From assembly GCA_965248255.1 (NCBI GenBank), contig CBDFIW010000004.1, positions 2,728,001-2,792,000 on the forward strand: DNA of 64,000 nt. The letters are read 5' to 3'. Shown one piece after another: positions 33,763-42,120 of this stretch. The position numbers were made by a program, and so were the translations under genes. Positions within the stretch are counted from its first letter, which is position 1. Each line of letters starts with the position of its first letter. Under the pieces are notes generated by a model, which was not told the origin of the DNA, did not search any database, and saw only the letters and a list, made by a program, of their open reading frames with translations. The DNA is from JAKZVK01 sp965248255 (GTDB lineage Bacteria; Acidobacteriota; Terriglobia; Bryobacterales; UBA6623).

Positions 33763-35351
33763 TGTCAAGGCCCAATAGAAATGTCCCCTTCGGTAGCCCA
33801 GTAGAAGTGTCCCCTTGGTGATAGGAGAGAATCGTCATCGTCGGGGCTGTGGAACTGTGGGAATCGCGTAGCGATTTCCAAGGGGCGGTGGGAAGGGTGG
33901 AAAACCATCCACGGATCCGCGAGCCCGGCACGGCTGCCGCCACAAGGTTTTCCACGCTTTCCATCCGACCCGGCATTTCCACAGCCCTCTTATGAATTCG
34001 CAGCTCGTGTTTTCCGCAACACAGCTCGCCGCCAGGGGTGGTTCGCCGCCGGCTTGCGTCTGGCCACCACGTTCCCCTGCGGTGCCGGCTTCGTCCGCAG
34101 CCGTGGCGTCGGCGTGGCGATCACTTCGTGCTCGATCTCGTGCCCCTCAAACCTCACCTGCAAGCTCTCATCGCGCCCCTGTTGGACCGTCACCCGTGCA
34201 CCCGCCCCCACGCCCTGATTGCGTTTCGGCTTCAACTGCAAACAACGATTCTCGAAACGCACCACCTGGTCGTTGCTCACCACCCGTTCGTATTCGAAGC
34301 AGAACACCCCTCGCAGCTCGGTGCCGCGGGGTAGCGCCTGGTGAAAGTCCGCTCCCGCCGCCGGCTCGCAGCAGAAGCGCTCGTTGTGCTCGGCTAAGTA
34401 CTCCTCGCCGAGGTAACGGTTCGCCGCCTCGTAATCAACGATGCCCCGCAGCCGCATCTTCTTGATCAGGCGGTCCTGGTGCGTGCCGTGATGGCGTTCG
34501 ACACGTCCCTTGGCTTGCGGCGACGATGCGGCAATGATGCCAATGCCAAGCTTCGCGCACATGCGCCCGAACTGCGTCTCGGGCTTGATGCCTTCCAGTG
34601 CTTCCCGCGACGTCGGCTGGCGCTGGTAGACGTTTTTCCAGTCGCAGTACAACGCCTTGGGAACGCCGTGTTGGCGCACCCAGGCTTGGAGCAGATCGGC
34701 CGCGGCCCAGGTCGTTTCCTGGCCCGAGAAGCGGCACAGTGCAAGACCGGTCGCGTCATCGACAAAGTTCATCAAACAGGCTTTCGGGCCGCGTCCTTCC
34801 AGCCAGTGGTGGTGCGAACCGTCGAGTTGAATCAGTTCGCCGAAGTGCGCTTTGCGTTGCCGCCGGCTGCGATGCGGTGGGCGCTTGCGACTCCGGCTCC
34901 ACAGGCCCGCCGCGAGCATCCAGCGCCGCAGCGTTTCGCGCGGCACTTCCAGGCCCTGATCGGCTGCCAGATGTTCCGACGCCAGCGTCGGCCCGCAGCG
35001 CTCGTGCCCCTCGCCCGCATAGTTTGCGTGCACCAACTCGAGAACCTGCTCGCGGCGCTTGTCATCGGCTCGGTTCGAAGCGCGGCCGACGTTACCGTGC
35101 ACCAAAGCCTTGACCCCGCCTGCTCGGTAACGCTTGTTGAGCCGCTTCGCTTGGCGGTAGCTGACCTCCAGCAGTGCGGTGGCTTCGGTCAACTTCAGTT
35201 CCCCTCGTTTCACTCGGCTCAGCACTTCGCCGCGCCTCAACTCCTTGGCACTCATCCATGTCCTTCCCAATCTTTCACCTCCTCGCAGAGGTCCAGATTA
35301 GGGGACATTTCTATTGGGCGCTCAAGGGGACATTATCATTGGGCTTCAACA
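33763..35351 (-). mobile_element. IS1202/ISNCY-like element nested in IS630, with 17-bp target duplication
   Basis: A 1589-bp element. The left end TGTCAAGGCCCAATAGAAAT and the inverted right end TGTTGAAGCCCAATGATAAT match at 20 of 26 positions through ATGTCCCC, and each end carries a second GCCCAATAGAAATGTCCCC-like motif, probably transposase binding sites. ATTGCACCTTATGCAGG occurs on both sides (33746-33762 and 35352-35368) and only once in IS630 copy A, so it is the target duplication. Long duplications are a known property of some IS1202-group elements. Confidence 0.88.
33990..35255 (-). CDS. IS1202/ISNCY-type DDE transposase
   Basis: About 421 residues from ATG 35255, which follows GGGAAGGAC; a TTG at 35270 is also in frame. 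The N-terminus has helix-turn-helix sequence (TEATALLEVSYRQAKRLNKR). The integrase-like core shows IQLDGSHHHWLEGRGP (first Asp), ALYCDWKNVYQR (second Asp) and SSPQAKGRVERHHGTHQDRL (Glu). The C-terminal beta-rich domain is complete. It is the only gene of the nested element and appears intact. Confidence 0.92.
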   Translation of the reverse strand: MSAKELRRGEVLSRVKRGELKLTEATALLEVSYRQAKRLNKRYRAGGVKALVHGNVGRASNRADDKRREQVLELVHANYAGEGHERCGPTLASEHLAADQGLEVPRETLRRWMLAAGLWSRSRKRPPHRSRRQRKAHFGELIQLDGSHHHWLEGRGPKACLMNFVDDATGLALCRFSGQETTWAAADLLQAWVRQHGVPKALYCDWKNVYQRQPTSREALEGIKPETQFGRMCAKLGIGIIAASSPQAKGRVERHHGTHQDRLIKKMRLRGIVDYEAANRYLGEEYLAEHNERFCCEPAAGADFHQALPRGTELRGVFCFEYERVVSNDQVVRFENRCLQLKPKRNQGVGAGARVTVQQGRDESLQVRFEGHEIEHEVIATPTPRLRTKPAPQGNVVARRKPAANHPWRRAVLRKTRAANS

Positions 35352-36429
35352 ATTGCACCTTATGCAGGGCGGCACGTCCGCGCTTGACTTTCTCGAGGAT
35401 GTCGGAGGCGGTCGCGGTCCAGATGAAGGGCGTGGGATGCCCGTTGTGCTGGGCGATGTAGTCGTCAATGGCGGCGACGAGCTCGTCCACGCTGCGAAAC
35501 ACGCCGCGGCGCAGGCGCTTGACGGTGAGATCGCGAAAGAATCGCTCGACCATGTTCAGCCACGACGCCGAGGTCGGGGTGAAATGAATGTGGAAGCGCG
35601 GGTGACGATCGAGCCAACGCTTCACAGCGGCATGCTTGTGGGTGGCATAGTTGTCCACGATGAGATGAAGCTGTTTGTCCTTGGGAGTGCGGCGGTCAAT
35701 TAAGCGCAGGAAGCGCAGCCATTCCTGGTGGCTGTGTCGGGGCATGCACTCGGCGATCACGCTGCCGTCAAGGCTGTTGAGCGCCGCAAACAGGGTGGTC
35801 GTGCCGTTGCGCTTGTAATCGTGGGTCATCGTTTGGCCGCGTCCCTTTTTGAGCGGCAGGCCGGGCTGGGTGCGATCGAGGGCTTGGATTTGGGACTTCT
35901 CATCGAGCGAGAGAACCAGAGCATGCTCAGGCGGATTGAGATAGAGTCCGACGATGTCGTCGAGTTTCTCGGAGAAACGCGGGTCATTGCTGAGCTTGAA
36001 GGTCTTGACGCGGTGGGGCTTGAGGCCATGGGCGCGCCAAATCCGTCCCACGGTGGAAGCGCTGACGCCGGCCGCGGCGGCCATGGTGCGGCGGCTCCAG
36101 TGGGTGGCGTTGGACGGTTTCTCGCGGGTGGTCTTGTGGATGATCTGCTGTACTTTCTGCTTCGAGACGGCAGGTTTACGACCGGGCCGTGGGGCGTCTT
36201 TTGCAATGCCGGCGATGCTGCTTTCGAGAAAGCGCGTGCGCCAGCGGGCCACCAACTGCCGCGAGACACCGAGCTGTGCGGCGATCTGCTTATTCTCGAG
36301 ACCGTCGGCGGCCAGCGGGACAATCCTGGCTCGCAGGGCGAGACGAACGGCGACTTGGCGGCCGCGCGCGTAGCGGTCCAACTGCTTGCATTGCGCTGTG
36401 TTCAAAGTTACTGGTTGTGCTCTTCGCAT
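35311..36429 (-). CDS. IS630-family transposase (copy B) with altered C-terminus
   Basis: Nearly identical to the copy A transposase up to HKVQ. The nested element removed the last native codons and the natural stop, so the frame now reads into the element's end (LLKPNDNVPLSAQ) and stops at 35311. The DDE core (LSLDEKSQ, LIVDNYATHKH, NMVERFFRDL) is intact, so the protein could still be active in trans, although its own 3' terminal repeat has been moved about 1.6 kb away. Confidence 0.9.
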   Translation of the reverse strand: MRRAQPVTLNTAQCKQLDRYARGRQVAVRLALRARIVPLAADGLENKQIAAQLGVSRQLVARWRTRFLESSIAGIAKDAPRPGRKPAVSKQKVQQIIHKTTREKPSNATHWSRRTMAAAAGVSASTVGRIWRAHGLKPHRVKTFKLSNDPRFSEKLDDIVGLYLNPPEHALVLSLDEKSQIQALDRTQPGLPLKKGRGQTMTHDYKRNGTTTLFAALNSLDGSVIAECMPRHSHQEWLRFLRLIDRRTPKDKQLHLIVDNYATHKHAAVKRWLDRHPRFHIHFTPTSASWLNMVERFFRDLTVKRLRRGVFRSVDELVAAIDDYIAQHNGHPTPFIWTATASDILEKVKRGRAALHKVQLLKPNDNVPLSAQ

Positions 36430-36497
36430 CCCATGCCTCCTGTTAATAGAGACGATGGGAAGTCAATATAAGTTACATTATTTATGGTGCACTACAC

Positions 36498-37729
36498 TAG
36501 ATGGCCGAACAGGCTCTGCGCGCGAGTGTCGTAGTCCCTAACGTCTTGGGGAGGGAAAGGTAGATTCAGAGCCTGATTGGTGATGTCGCTGATCTCAGGG
36601 GTCACGGCACGGACTTGAGACATCAAGGTTAGCTCGTCAAACTCACCCCTCTCGAAAGCATCGAACCAACCAGCAATCTGACTTCCAAGTTCGGTCGCCT
36701 GCTGGACAAGCGGCTCAAGCCTAACCAGCGCCTCTCCTTTGTCCACTGAATGCTCGCCGTAAAAGGTCCGCTGGCTTGCGTAGCTCTCGCCCCAAGCAAC
36801 CGCGATGGCATCTACATGCTCGGAGGCTGGCAGCTCACGTGGCCGCATTCTGGGATCAAGCGCTGAGTCGATCCACTGGGTCTGCGCAAGCCAATTGGCA
36901 TTACGGAAGTCCTGAAGGTCCGCTACTAGGTATAGCCAGACGACATGCGCGTTTGAATCGCCCAGCGCCGCGCGACCAAATCGCTGCGGTGGTACGAGGA
37001 TTTTGAGACCTCACGTGTCGCATCACGGATGATTTCTCTCAGCACCTCACGGTCGTAATTTGGATTGACAAGTACTGTGGCTCTTAGCCTGCGGGCACCT
37101 CCGTGGCTAACATCGCGCAGTTCAGGGATCTCGTATCGTATGCTATCTCTGACACGGATCGTGAGCTCAACACCTTCGTGTTGTTTGTGGCCACGAAGGC
37201 ACAACCCATCCCCACCGAAACGCGTCCCGTCCGACTCGCAGATCTTCTCGTACGCCAGCAAGAGCCGTGCGCAGTCCAACCCTTCGATGATCAGATAGTC
37301 GCAACCAGCGTCCATGGCCATTCGCAGGAAGTCCTGCTGCGCCGCACCCTGAATATGGCCTACCGCAACCAATGCCATCAGGCCGAGCCCTGGCAACTGT
37401 CGAAGTCGAATGACCTGGTGGTCAACGTCCTTTGACCGAATCTTGGTGAAGCTCCTACCCTTCACGACGAAGGCTGCCAGAACTTTGTGGCCCCTTACTC
37501 GCACTTTGGTAGTGAGGATGTCAGCGATTTCTGACGGTCCATGCGGTGTTTCGGTTGGGTCCCACAGGATCTCGCGAAGCATGGGCTCAAGCTCTCTTCG
37601 CTCATCGAGGTTCCGCACGCCCTCCAATACAGCTGGCATGATCGCAGCATCCGGAACTTTTACGACTTCAAAGAACTGGTCGATATCCTGGATCTTGATT
37701 AGCCGCCCCATAGATGTGTTTGGCAGCAT
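36498..37729 (-). pseudogene. Decayed restriction-endonuclease-like protein, frameshifted and truncated by IS630
   Basis: From ATG 37729 the frame runs 267 codons. The central part, GPSEIADILTTKVRVRGHK followed by LAAFVVKGRSF and later DYLIIEGLDCARLLLAYEKI, resembles a PD-(D/E)xK nuclease-like core, but the assignment is tentative. Near 36930-36975 coding switches frame: the neighbouring frame continues with HVVWLYLVADLQDFRNANW and then MRPRELPASEHVDAIAVAWG down to 36498, where IS630 copy B supplies a stop. The region is AT-richer than the surroundings, suggesting foreign origin. Confidence 0.6.
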
Positions 37730-37795
37730 TGACCGTTCCGAACGCCAGTTGAACAGCCTGATGCAGCGCAGTGCAGGCCGTTTCGGCCCCGACCC

Positions 37796-38381
37796 TTACG
37801 GACTTTGGCTCAAGAGTCGGTCCAGAAGATCAGCCACCCCGAGTTGGCTCGACCACTTGCTCAGGTAAGCCCCGTCAAGTTTGTCACCCTGAACCTGAAC
37901 GATGGACCTGACATCGTTCCAGTGCCTCTCCGAGACCTCCCCGGCCAATCGGTACCAGACCAGCTTGGCGAGGATGGCGTCCTCGGCGGTAACAACGTCG
38001 AACCGCACCGGCTGTTCGCCGACCGTAAACTCGGGCCGGCTCGCGGCGCTCGAACTCGACGCGATAGTAGGGCTCATCCGGCAGAGGGAACAGGTCGAAC
38101 TTGTATCCGCTCGCGTAGTGGATGATGTTGAATGCTCGCCCGGCCTCAATCGAGCCGGCGATCATCTCTTCGTCGGCGAAGAAGTCGTCGTCCAGGGCTG
38201 TGGCCAAGGACCCGGCGTGGACCGGCCGGATGTCGACGACGAGATGAATGTCCGCCGTCGCGCGTGGCGTTCCGTGTACTGAACTGGCCAGCGACCCGCC
38301 GACCGCATAGGGAATGCCGACCTGGTTCAGCACCTCCAGGAGGCGCTTGAAAGCCGCCCCGGCGTCACTCATGGCCGTCAC
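37796..38381 (-). pseudogene. Frameshifted nucleotidyltransferase-like protein
   Basis: The first part, from GTG 38381 or ATG 38372, reads FKRLLEVLNQVGIPYAVGGS then TPRATADIHLVVDIRP, the GG(S) and DxD-like core of a minimal nucleotidyltransferase, and continues to FERREPARVYG. Around 38030-38060 coding jumps to the adjacent frame, which continues FTVGEQPVRFDVVTAEDAIL and WNDVRSIVQVQGDKLD to the stop at 37796. The combined product would be about 190 residues. It overlaps the upstream hypothetical gene by 4 nt (GTGA), so the two form an operon. Confidence 0.7.
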
Positions 38382-38650
38382 TCATGAAGCCGCGGGTCCC
38401 AACCGCAAACCTTGACCATCGTGTCGGCGTCGAGACGCAGGGCCGTGGCGCGGAGGAAGACCTCGCGCTCGTCGGCGTCGGGATATCGCATGCGAACACC
38501 GGCCTTGGACACTTCGAGCATGATCTCGGTCAGCTCGAAGACCATCGCGACCTTCCGCGACGGGCTCATCTTGCGGTGGATCTCGAAAAACACCTCCAGC
38601 GCTTTGGGGTGGGTGTCGGCATAGTAATCCGAGCCCGCCATGGATTCCAT
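38378..38650 (-). CDS. Small conserved hypothetical protein paired with the nucleotidyltransferase
   Basis: A 90-residue protein containing KALEVFFEIHRKMSPSRKVA and RYPDADEREVFLRATALRL. It is mostly helical, without membrane segment or cofactor motif. It overlaps the start of the nucleotidyltransferase-like gene by 4 nt. I recall this small-protein/nucleotidyltransferase pair from other bacteria and suspect a toxin-antitoxin-like or modification unit, but nothing in the sequence proves it. Confidence 0.65.
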   Translation of the reverse strand: MESMAGSDYYADTHPKALEVFFEIHRKMSPSRKVAMVFELTEIMLEVSKAGVRMRYPDADEREVFLRATALRLDADTMVKVCGWDPRLHE

Positions 38651-38963
38651 TGTAGGAGGTCGGGCAACGATGCCCGCGTGGCGCTGATTCGGGCATCTTC
38701 CTAGTAGGCTCCGGCCAACAACCTAGAGCCGCCAGCGCCAGCATGCGCTGATCTCTACCACTAGAGACGGATGTCCCTGGACGCAACCATGCTCTTGCTT
38801 CGGAAGGGCCAGCGGCCGCGGAGACGGCTGGAGCGACCTCAACGCAGGCTAATGCCTGGGGCTCCGAGTGGCGGGTACCGGTCTCCGCATCGCAGACTGA
38901 TTCATGCACCCACGGCTGCATCCAGTTGTACGGCGGCTGCTCGGTAAACGACCATGAGAGGGC
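38651..38963. other. 313-bp gap with no recognisable gene
   Basis: Both strands were read; no frame looks like protein and no repeat of the window's families is present. It separates the minus-strand hypothetical gene from rsmI and may hold the promoters of both. Confidence 0.5.
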
Positions 38964-39830
38964 ATGCCGGGCACGATCTACCTCGTTGCCACACCCTTGG
39001 GGAACCTCGAAGACATCACGCTGCGCGCGTTGCGCATCCTGAAAGAGGCGGACCTGATCGCTTGTGAGGACACGCGCCACACCGGCCGCCTGTTGCGGCG
39101 CCTTGAGATTGACAGGTCAGACATTCGCAAACCGCTCGTCAGCTACCACGAGCACAACGAGGCCAAGCGCGCCGCCGAGTTGGTCGAACGGGCGCGCAAG
39201 GGCGAGTCGATTGCGGTCGTCTCCGACGCCGGGATGCCGGGGATTTCCGATCCGGGCTACCGGCTGGTCAGGCAGGCCATCGCCGCCGGGTTGGACGTCG
39301 TCCCCGTGCCCGGACCGGTGGCGATCGAAACGGCATTGGCGGCCTCCGGTCTGCCCACCGACTCGTTTCGCTTCGGCGGGTTCCTCCCGGCCCGGCGCAC
39401 GCAGCGCCGTAAGGCGCTGGCAGAACTCGCGCACGAGACCGCGACGATGGTGTTCTACGAAGCCGCGCGCCGCATTCTCGCGACACTCGGCGATGTCGGC
39501 GAAGTCCTGGGCGAGCGCCCGGTCGTGGTGGCACGCGAGCTGACCAAACTGCACGAGGAGTTTGTGCGTGGAACGCCATCGGAGGTGTCGGCTCGGTTGA
39601 GGAACGGGGGCGGCCTCCGAGGCGAGATCACGCTTCTGATCGGGAAGGGCGAGCTGCCGGCTGCGCGTTCGCAGGACGTCGCGGCTCATGTGCGGGAGCT
39701 AATCGACAACGAAGGTCTCCCGCGCATGGACGCAATCAAGCGCGCAGCCAAAGAGCGCGGCATCCCCAAGCGCGAAGTGTATCGCCTGTTGGAGCAAAGT
39801 AACCGTGCCCGGAAGGCAAGTGACGCGTAG
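38964..39830 (+). CDS. rsmI: 16S rRNA (cytidine-2'-O)-methyltransferase
   Basis: SAM-dependent methyltransferase that modifies C1402 of 16S rRNA. The SAM-binding motifs are LVATPLGNLEDITLRAL at the N-terminus, ACEDTRHTGRLL and SDAGMPGISDPGYRLV, followed by the tetrapyrrole-methylase-like domain with VPGPVAIETAL. The length of 288 residues and the C-terminal helix-turn-helix-like segment (MDAIKRAAKERGIPKREVY) are typical of the family. Confidence 0.95.
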   Translation: MPGTIYLVATPLGNLEDITLRALRILKEADLIACEDTRHTGRLLRRLEIDRSDIRKPLVSYHEHNEAKRAAELVERARKGESIAVVSDAGMPGISDPGYRLVRQAIAAGLDVVPVPGPVAIETALAASGLPTDSFRFGGFLPARRTQRRKALAELAHETATMVFYEAARRILATLGDVGEVLGERPVVVARELTKLHEEFVRGTPSEVSARLRNGGGLRGEITLLIGKGELPAARSQDVAAHVRELIDNEGLPRMDAIKRAAKERGIPKREVYRLLEQSNRARKASDA

Positions 39831-39942
39831 CAGCCCCGATGCGGGCAAGATAGTTAGAACCAGTCACTACCATTCCGGGCACGAATGCCTGTCTTGTCGA
39901 ATTCAGCGCTAAGCTGAACTGCCCGAGCGAAAGGGGTCCAAA

Positions 39943-40815
39943 ATGTTACGGCTCTTGCTCCTACTAACCATCCCATTCACCGCCCTTGCCCAACTCCAAG
40001 GCATCATCGACCTGCACGTCCACTGCGCGCCCGACAGCGGCCCGCGCTCGATCGACGCGCTCGATATCGCCCGCGTGGCGCGCCGCCACCACATGCGGGC
40101 GCTGCTCTTCAAGAACCACTACACCCACACGGCATCGCTCGCCTATCTCGTCTCCCAGGCCGTGCCCGGCATCGAATCCTACGGAGGCATCGCGCTCAAC
40201 CGCACGGTCGGCGGCGTCAACCCGGCAGCCGTCGAATAAATGGCGCGCACGACCGGCGGGCTCGGCCGCGTCGTCTGGATGCCGACGTTTGATTCCGAGC
40301 ACTACCACCGCACCGTCCAGCCGAACCCGAACCACGTACCGGTCTCGCGCAACGGCGAGCTGCTCCCCGAAGTCCGCGACGTTCTTGCTCTGATCGCCAG
40401 CTTGAACCTCGCGCTCGCAACCGGACACTCGAGCCCTGCCGAGTCTCTGCTGCTGATCCGCGAGGCAAAGCGGGCGGGTGTCGGCCGCATCATCGTCACG
40501 CACCCGATGCTGCCGCAGGTCGGGATGTCGATCGCGACACAGAAGGAAGCGGCGCGCCTCGGCGCGTCTCTCGAATACCCCGCCGCCATCGCCCTGCCCA
40601 GCGGCGACATGAGCGTCGAAAACTACGCGGACGCCATCAGGGAGGTCGGGCCCGAGAACGTGATCGTCACCAGCGACCTAGGCCAACCGCTCAACCCCGT
40701 TCACACCGACGGCCTGATCTGGTTCTTGGATCAACTGAGAGCCCACGGCTTCACCGAGGCCGAAATCGACCGGATGACGAAGCGCAATCCGGCCCGCTAC
40801 CTCGCACTCGAGTAA
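39943..40815 (+). pseudogene. Amidohydrolase-like protein (DUF6282-like) with internal TAA
   Basis: ATG 39943 starts a signal peptide (MLRLLLLLTIPFTALAQ) followed by IIDLHVHCAPDSGPRSIDAL, the metal-binding start of an amidohydrolase-like barrel. The frame stops at TAA 40237-40239 and continues directly in the same frame with MARTTGGLGRVVWMPTFDSE, ATGHSSPAESLLL, GRIIVTHPMLPQVG and ENVIVTSDLGQP to 40815. Both halves together make a typical full-length protein of 290 residues, so the TAA is a single-codon interruption (Lys or Gln codon to stop). An ATG follows the stop directly, so separate translation of the second half cannot be excluded. Confidence 0.8.
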
Positions 40816-40951
40816 TCAGCTTCGCGCGGCTGCGGTACTCACGGCTTCGGCAATCGTTGCAACGCGTCCCCCTGCTCGCCCGTCTATCACTTGACTAGGC
40901 GGAAACGTGTATGTCGATCCGCCGAAGCGATTTCCCCGTAGGGACCACACG

Positions 40952-41569
40952 ATGACACAAAACGTGAAAGCGCATCCGCGCATCTCGCTCGTGACGGTAT
41001 TGGCGGCGAGCGCGCTCTTGGCGGCTCAAGCGGTGGCGGAGTCGCCGCGACTCCCCTTGCTCGACCTGGCCGTCAATGAGTTCCGGGTGCTCGCCACCAA
41101 CAAGACATCAACGCTCGAGGATGAGCTCAACCAGGCCGCCGGCGAAGGATTCGTCTTTCACGCCATGATGGCAGGCGGCACCGGTGGCGGAGAGGAGCTG
41201 GTCGTGGTGATGTCCAGGCCGTTGGATGAGACGCCGGTGCAACGGCTCAAGTACAAGGTCTTGGCCACCAACAAGACCTCCACGATGCAGCGTGAACTGG
41301 AAGCCATGGGGGCTTTGGGTTACCGCTACTGTGCCCAGTCCGTTGCCCCGACCACGTTCGGCGGACATCAGGTCCTGGTCGTCCTCGAGCGCGACCCCGC
41401 TGACCGATCGGCGCAGTATGAGTACCGTCTGCTGGCGACCAACCGCACCTCAACGATGCAAAATGAACTGAACGAGGTGGCACGCGAAGGCTACGAACTC
41501 GCGGGCCTGACCGTCGCTGAAACGGCCTTCGGGGGCGCCGAAGTCCTCGCCATTCTCTCGCGGCGGTAG
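40952..41569 (+). CDS. Exported protein made of three tandem ~60-residue repeats, unknown function
   Basis: ATG 40952 gives a protein of 205 residues with a signal peptide (LVTVLAASALLAAQAVAES). The rest is three repeats beginning FRVLATNKTSTLEDELNQAA, YKVLATNKTSTMQRELEAMG and YRLLATNRTSTMQNELNEVA, each followed by a glycine-rich turn and a VLVVLSR-type strand. I do not recognise the domain. The strict LATN(K/R)TST motif suggests a binding surface repeated threefold in the periplasm or on the cell surface. Confidence 0.75.
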   Translation: MTQNVKAHPRISLVTVLAASALLAAQAVAESPRLPLLDLAVNEFRVLATNKTSTLEDELNQAAGEGFVFHAMMAGGTGGGEELVVVMSRPLDETPVQRLKYKVLATNKTSTMQRELEAMGALGYRYCAQSVAPTTFGGHQVLVVLERDPADRSAQYEYRLLATNRTSTMQNELNEVAREGYELAGLTVAETAFGGAEVLAILSRR

Positions 41570-41578
41570 TGAGAGGAC

Positions 41579-41711
41579 GTGGCGCAAGGCCCCAGCGCCG
41601 TCAAGTCCCGATTCTTCGGGACTCAAGGTCCCGGGACGACACGTTTGTGGCAGATAGTGGTCCTGTCTAGCGAGGAATCGCGAGACGGCAAGCGTGGACG
41701 CTGACGCCACA
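41579..41711. repeat. 133-bp MITE-like element related to that at 4514
   Basis: Begins GTGGCGCAAGGCCCC and ends CGCTGACGCCACA. Internal palindromes are GTCCCGATTCTTCGGGAC and TCGCGA within GAGGAATCGCGAGACGG. It occupies the convergent gap between the triple-repeat protein and the thioesterase, and is nearly the same length as the 4514 copy. Confidence 0.6.
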
Positions 41712-41713
41712 CC

Positions 41714-42109
41714 CTACCCGAACTTCTTCTTTAAGCCCACCGCGAAGCGTTCCACGTCGATGATGTAGCGCTGGTGCGTGCCCCTACCCACCACTTCCTT
41801 CGAATCCCTTGCTTCCACCGCGAAGGTCAGCTTGCGCCCGTCCACCTCGATCAGCGTGGCCCGGTAGGTCACCTCGTCGCCGAGCGGCGTGGCCGCTAGG
41901 TGTGAGACATCGACCCGCGTGCCCACGGTGTCCTGCCCTGGTTCGAGGTGCGGCAGAACGGCGTCGCGGGCGGTGAACTCCATGTGACCGATCATGCGGG
42001 GCGAGGCCAGTGACGGCTTCACGTCCTCCCCGAGAAACGAGATCGCGTCCTGCTCGCCAACGACTTTCTTGCGTTCGAGGGTTGTCCCGGGCTTGACCAT
42101 AGCGACCAT
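41714..42109 (-). CDS. Hotdog-fold thioesterase, FlK-like
   Basis: A 131-residue protein resembling the fluoroacetyl-CoA-specific thioesterase-like group. It starts with KPGTTLERKKVVGEQDAISF, has the central helix-flanked SLASPRMIGHMEF and the beta sheet DTVGTRVDVSHLAATPLGDE, and ends with an RYIIDVERF strand. In the family a Thr/Glu/His set acts on small acyl-CoAs; here GTRVDVSHLA supplies the His. Substrate unknown. The start is 11 bp from the divergent SelA-like gene, so both may share a promoter region. Confidence 0.75.
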   Translation of the reverse strand: MVAMVKPGTTLERKKVVGEQDAISFLGEDVKPSLASPRMIGHMEFTARDAVLPHLEPGQDTVGTRVDVSHLAATPLGDEVTYRATLIEVDGRKLTFAVEARDSKEVVGRGTHQRYIIDVERFAVGLKKKFG

Positions 42110-42120
42110 AATAACGAGTT

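Larger units (their letters stand above)
33728..36497 (-). mobile_element. IS630-family insertion sequence, copy B, split by a nested element
   Basis: The same element as copy A in the opposite orientation, flanked by TA at 33726-33727 and 36498-36499, with GTGTAGTGC ends. Its 3' end is separated from the body by the nested element at 33763-35351. Removing that element and one copy of its 17-bp duplication restores an IS630 of copy A's length and sequence. Confidence 0.92.

Noticed and set aside
36776..38125. Plus-strand frames opposite the decayed nuclease and nucleotidyltransferase genes
   Set aside because: Minus-strand reading gives coherent protein in two joined frames for each gene; the plus-strand frames are short and without motif.
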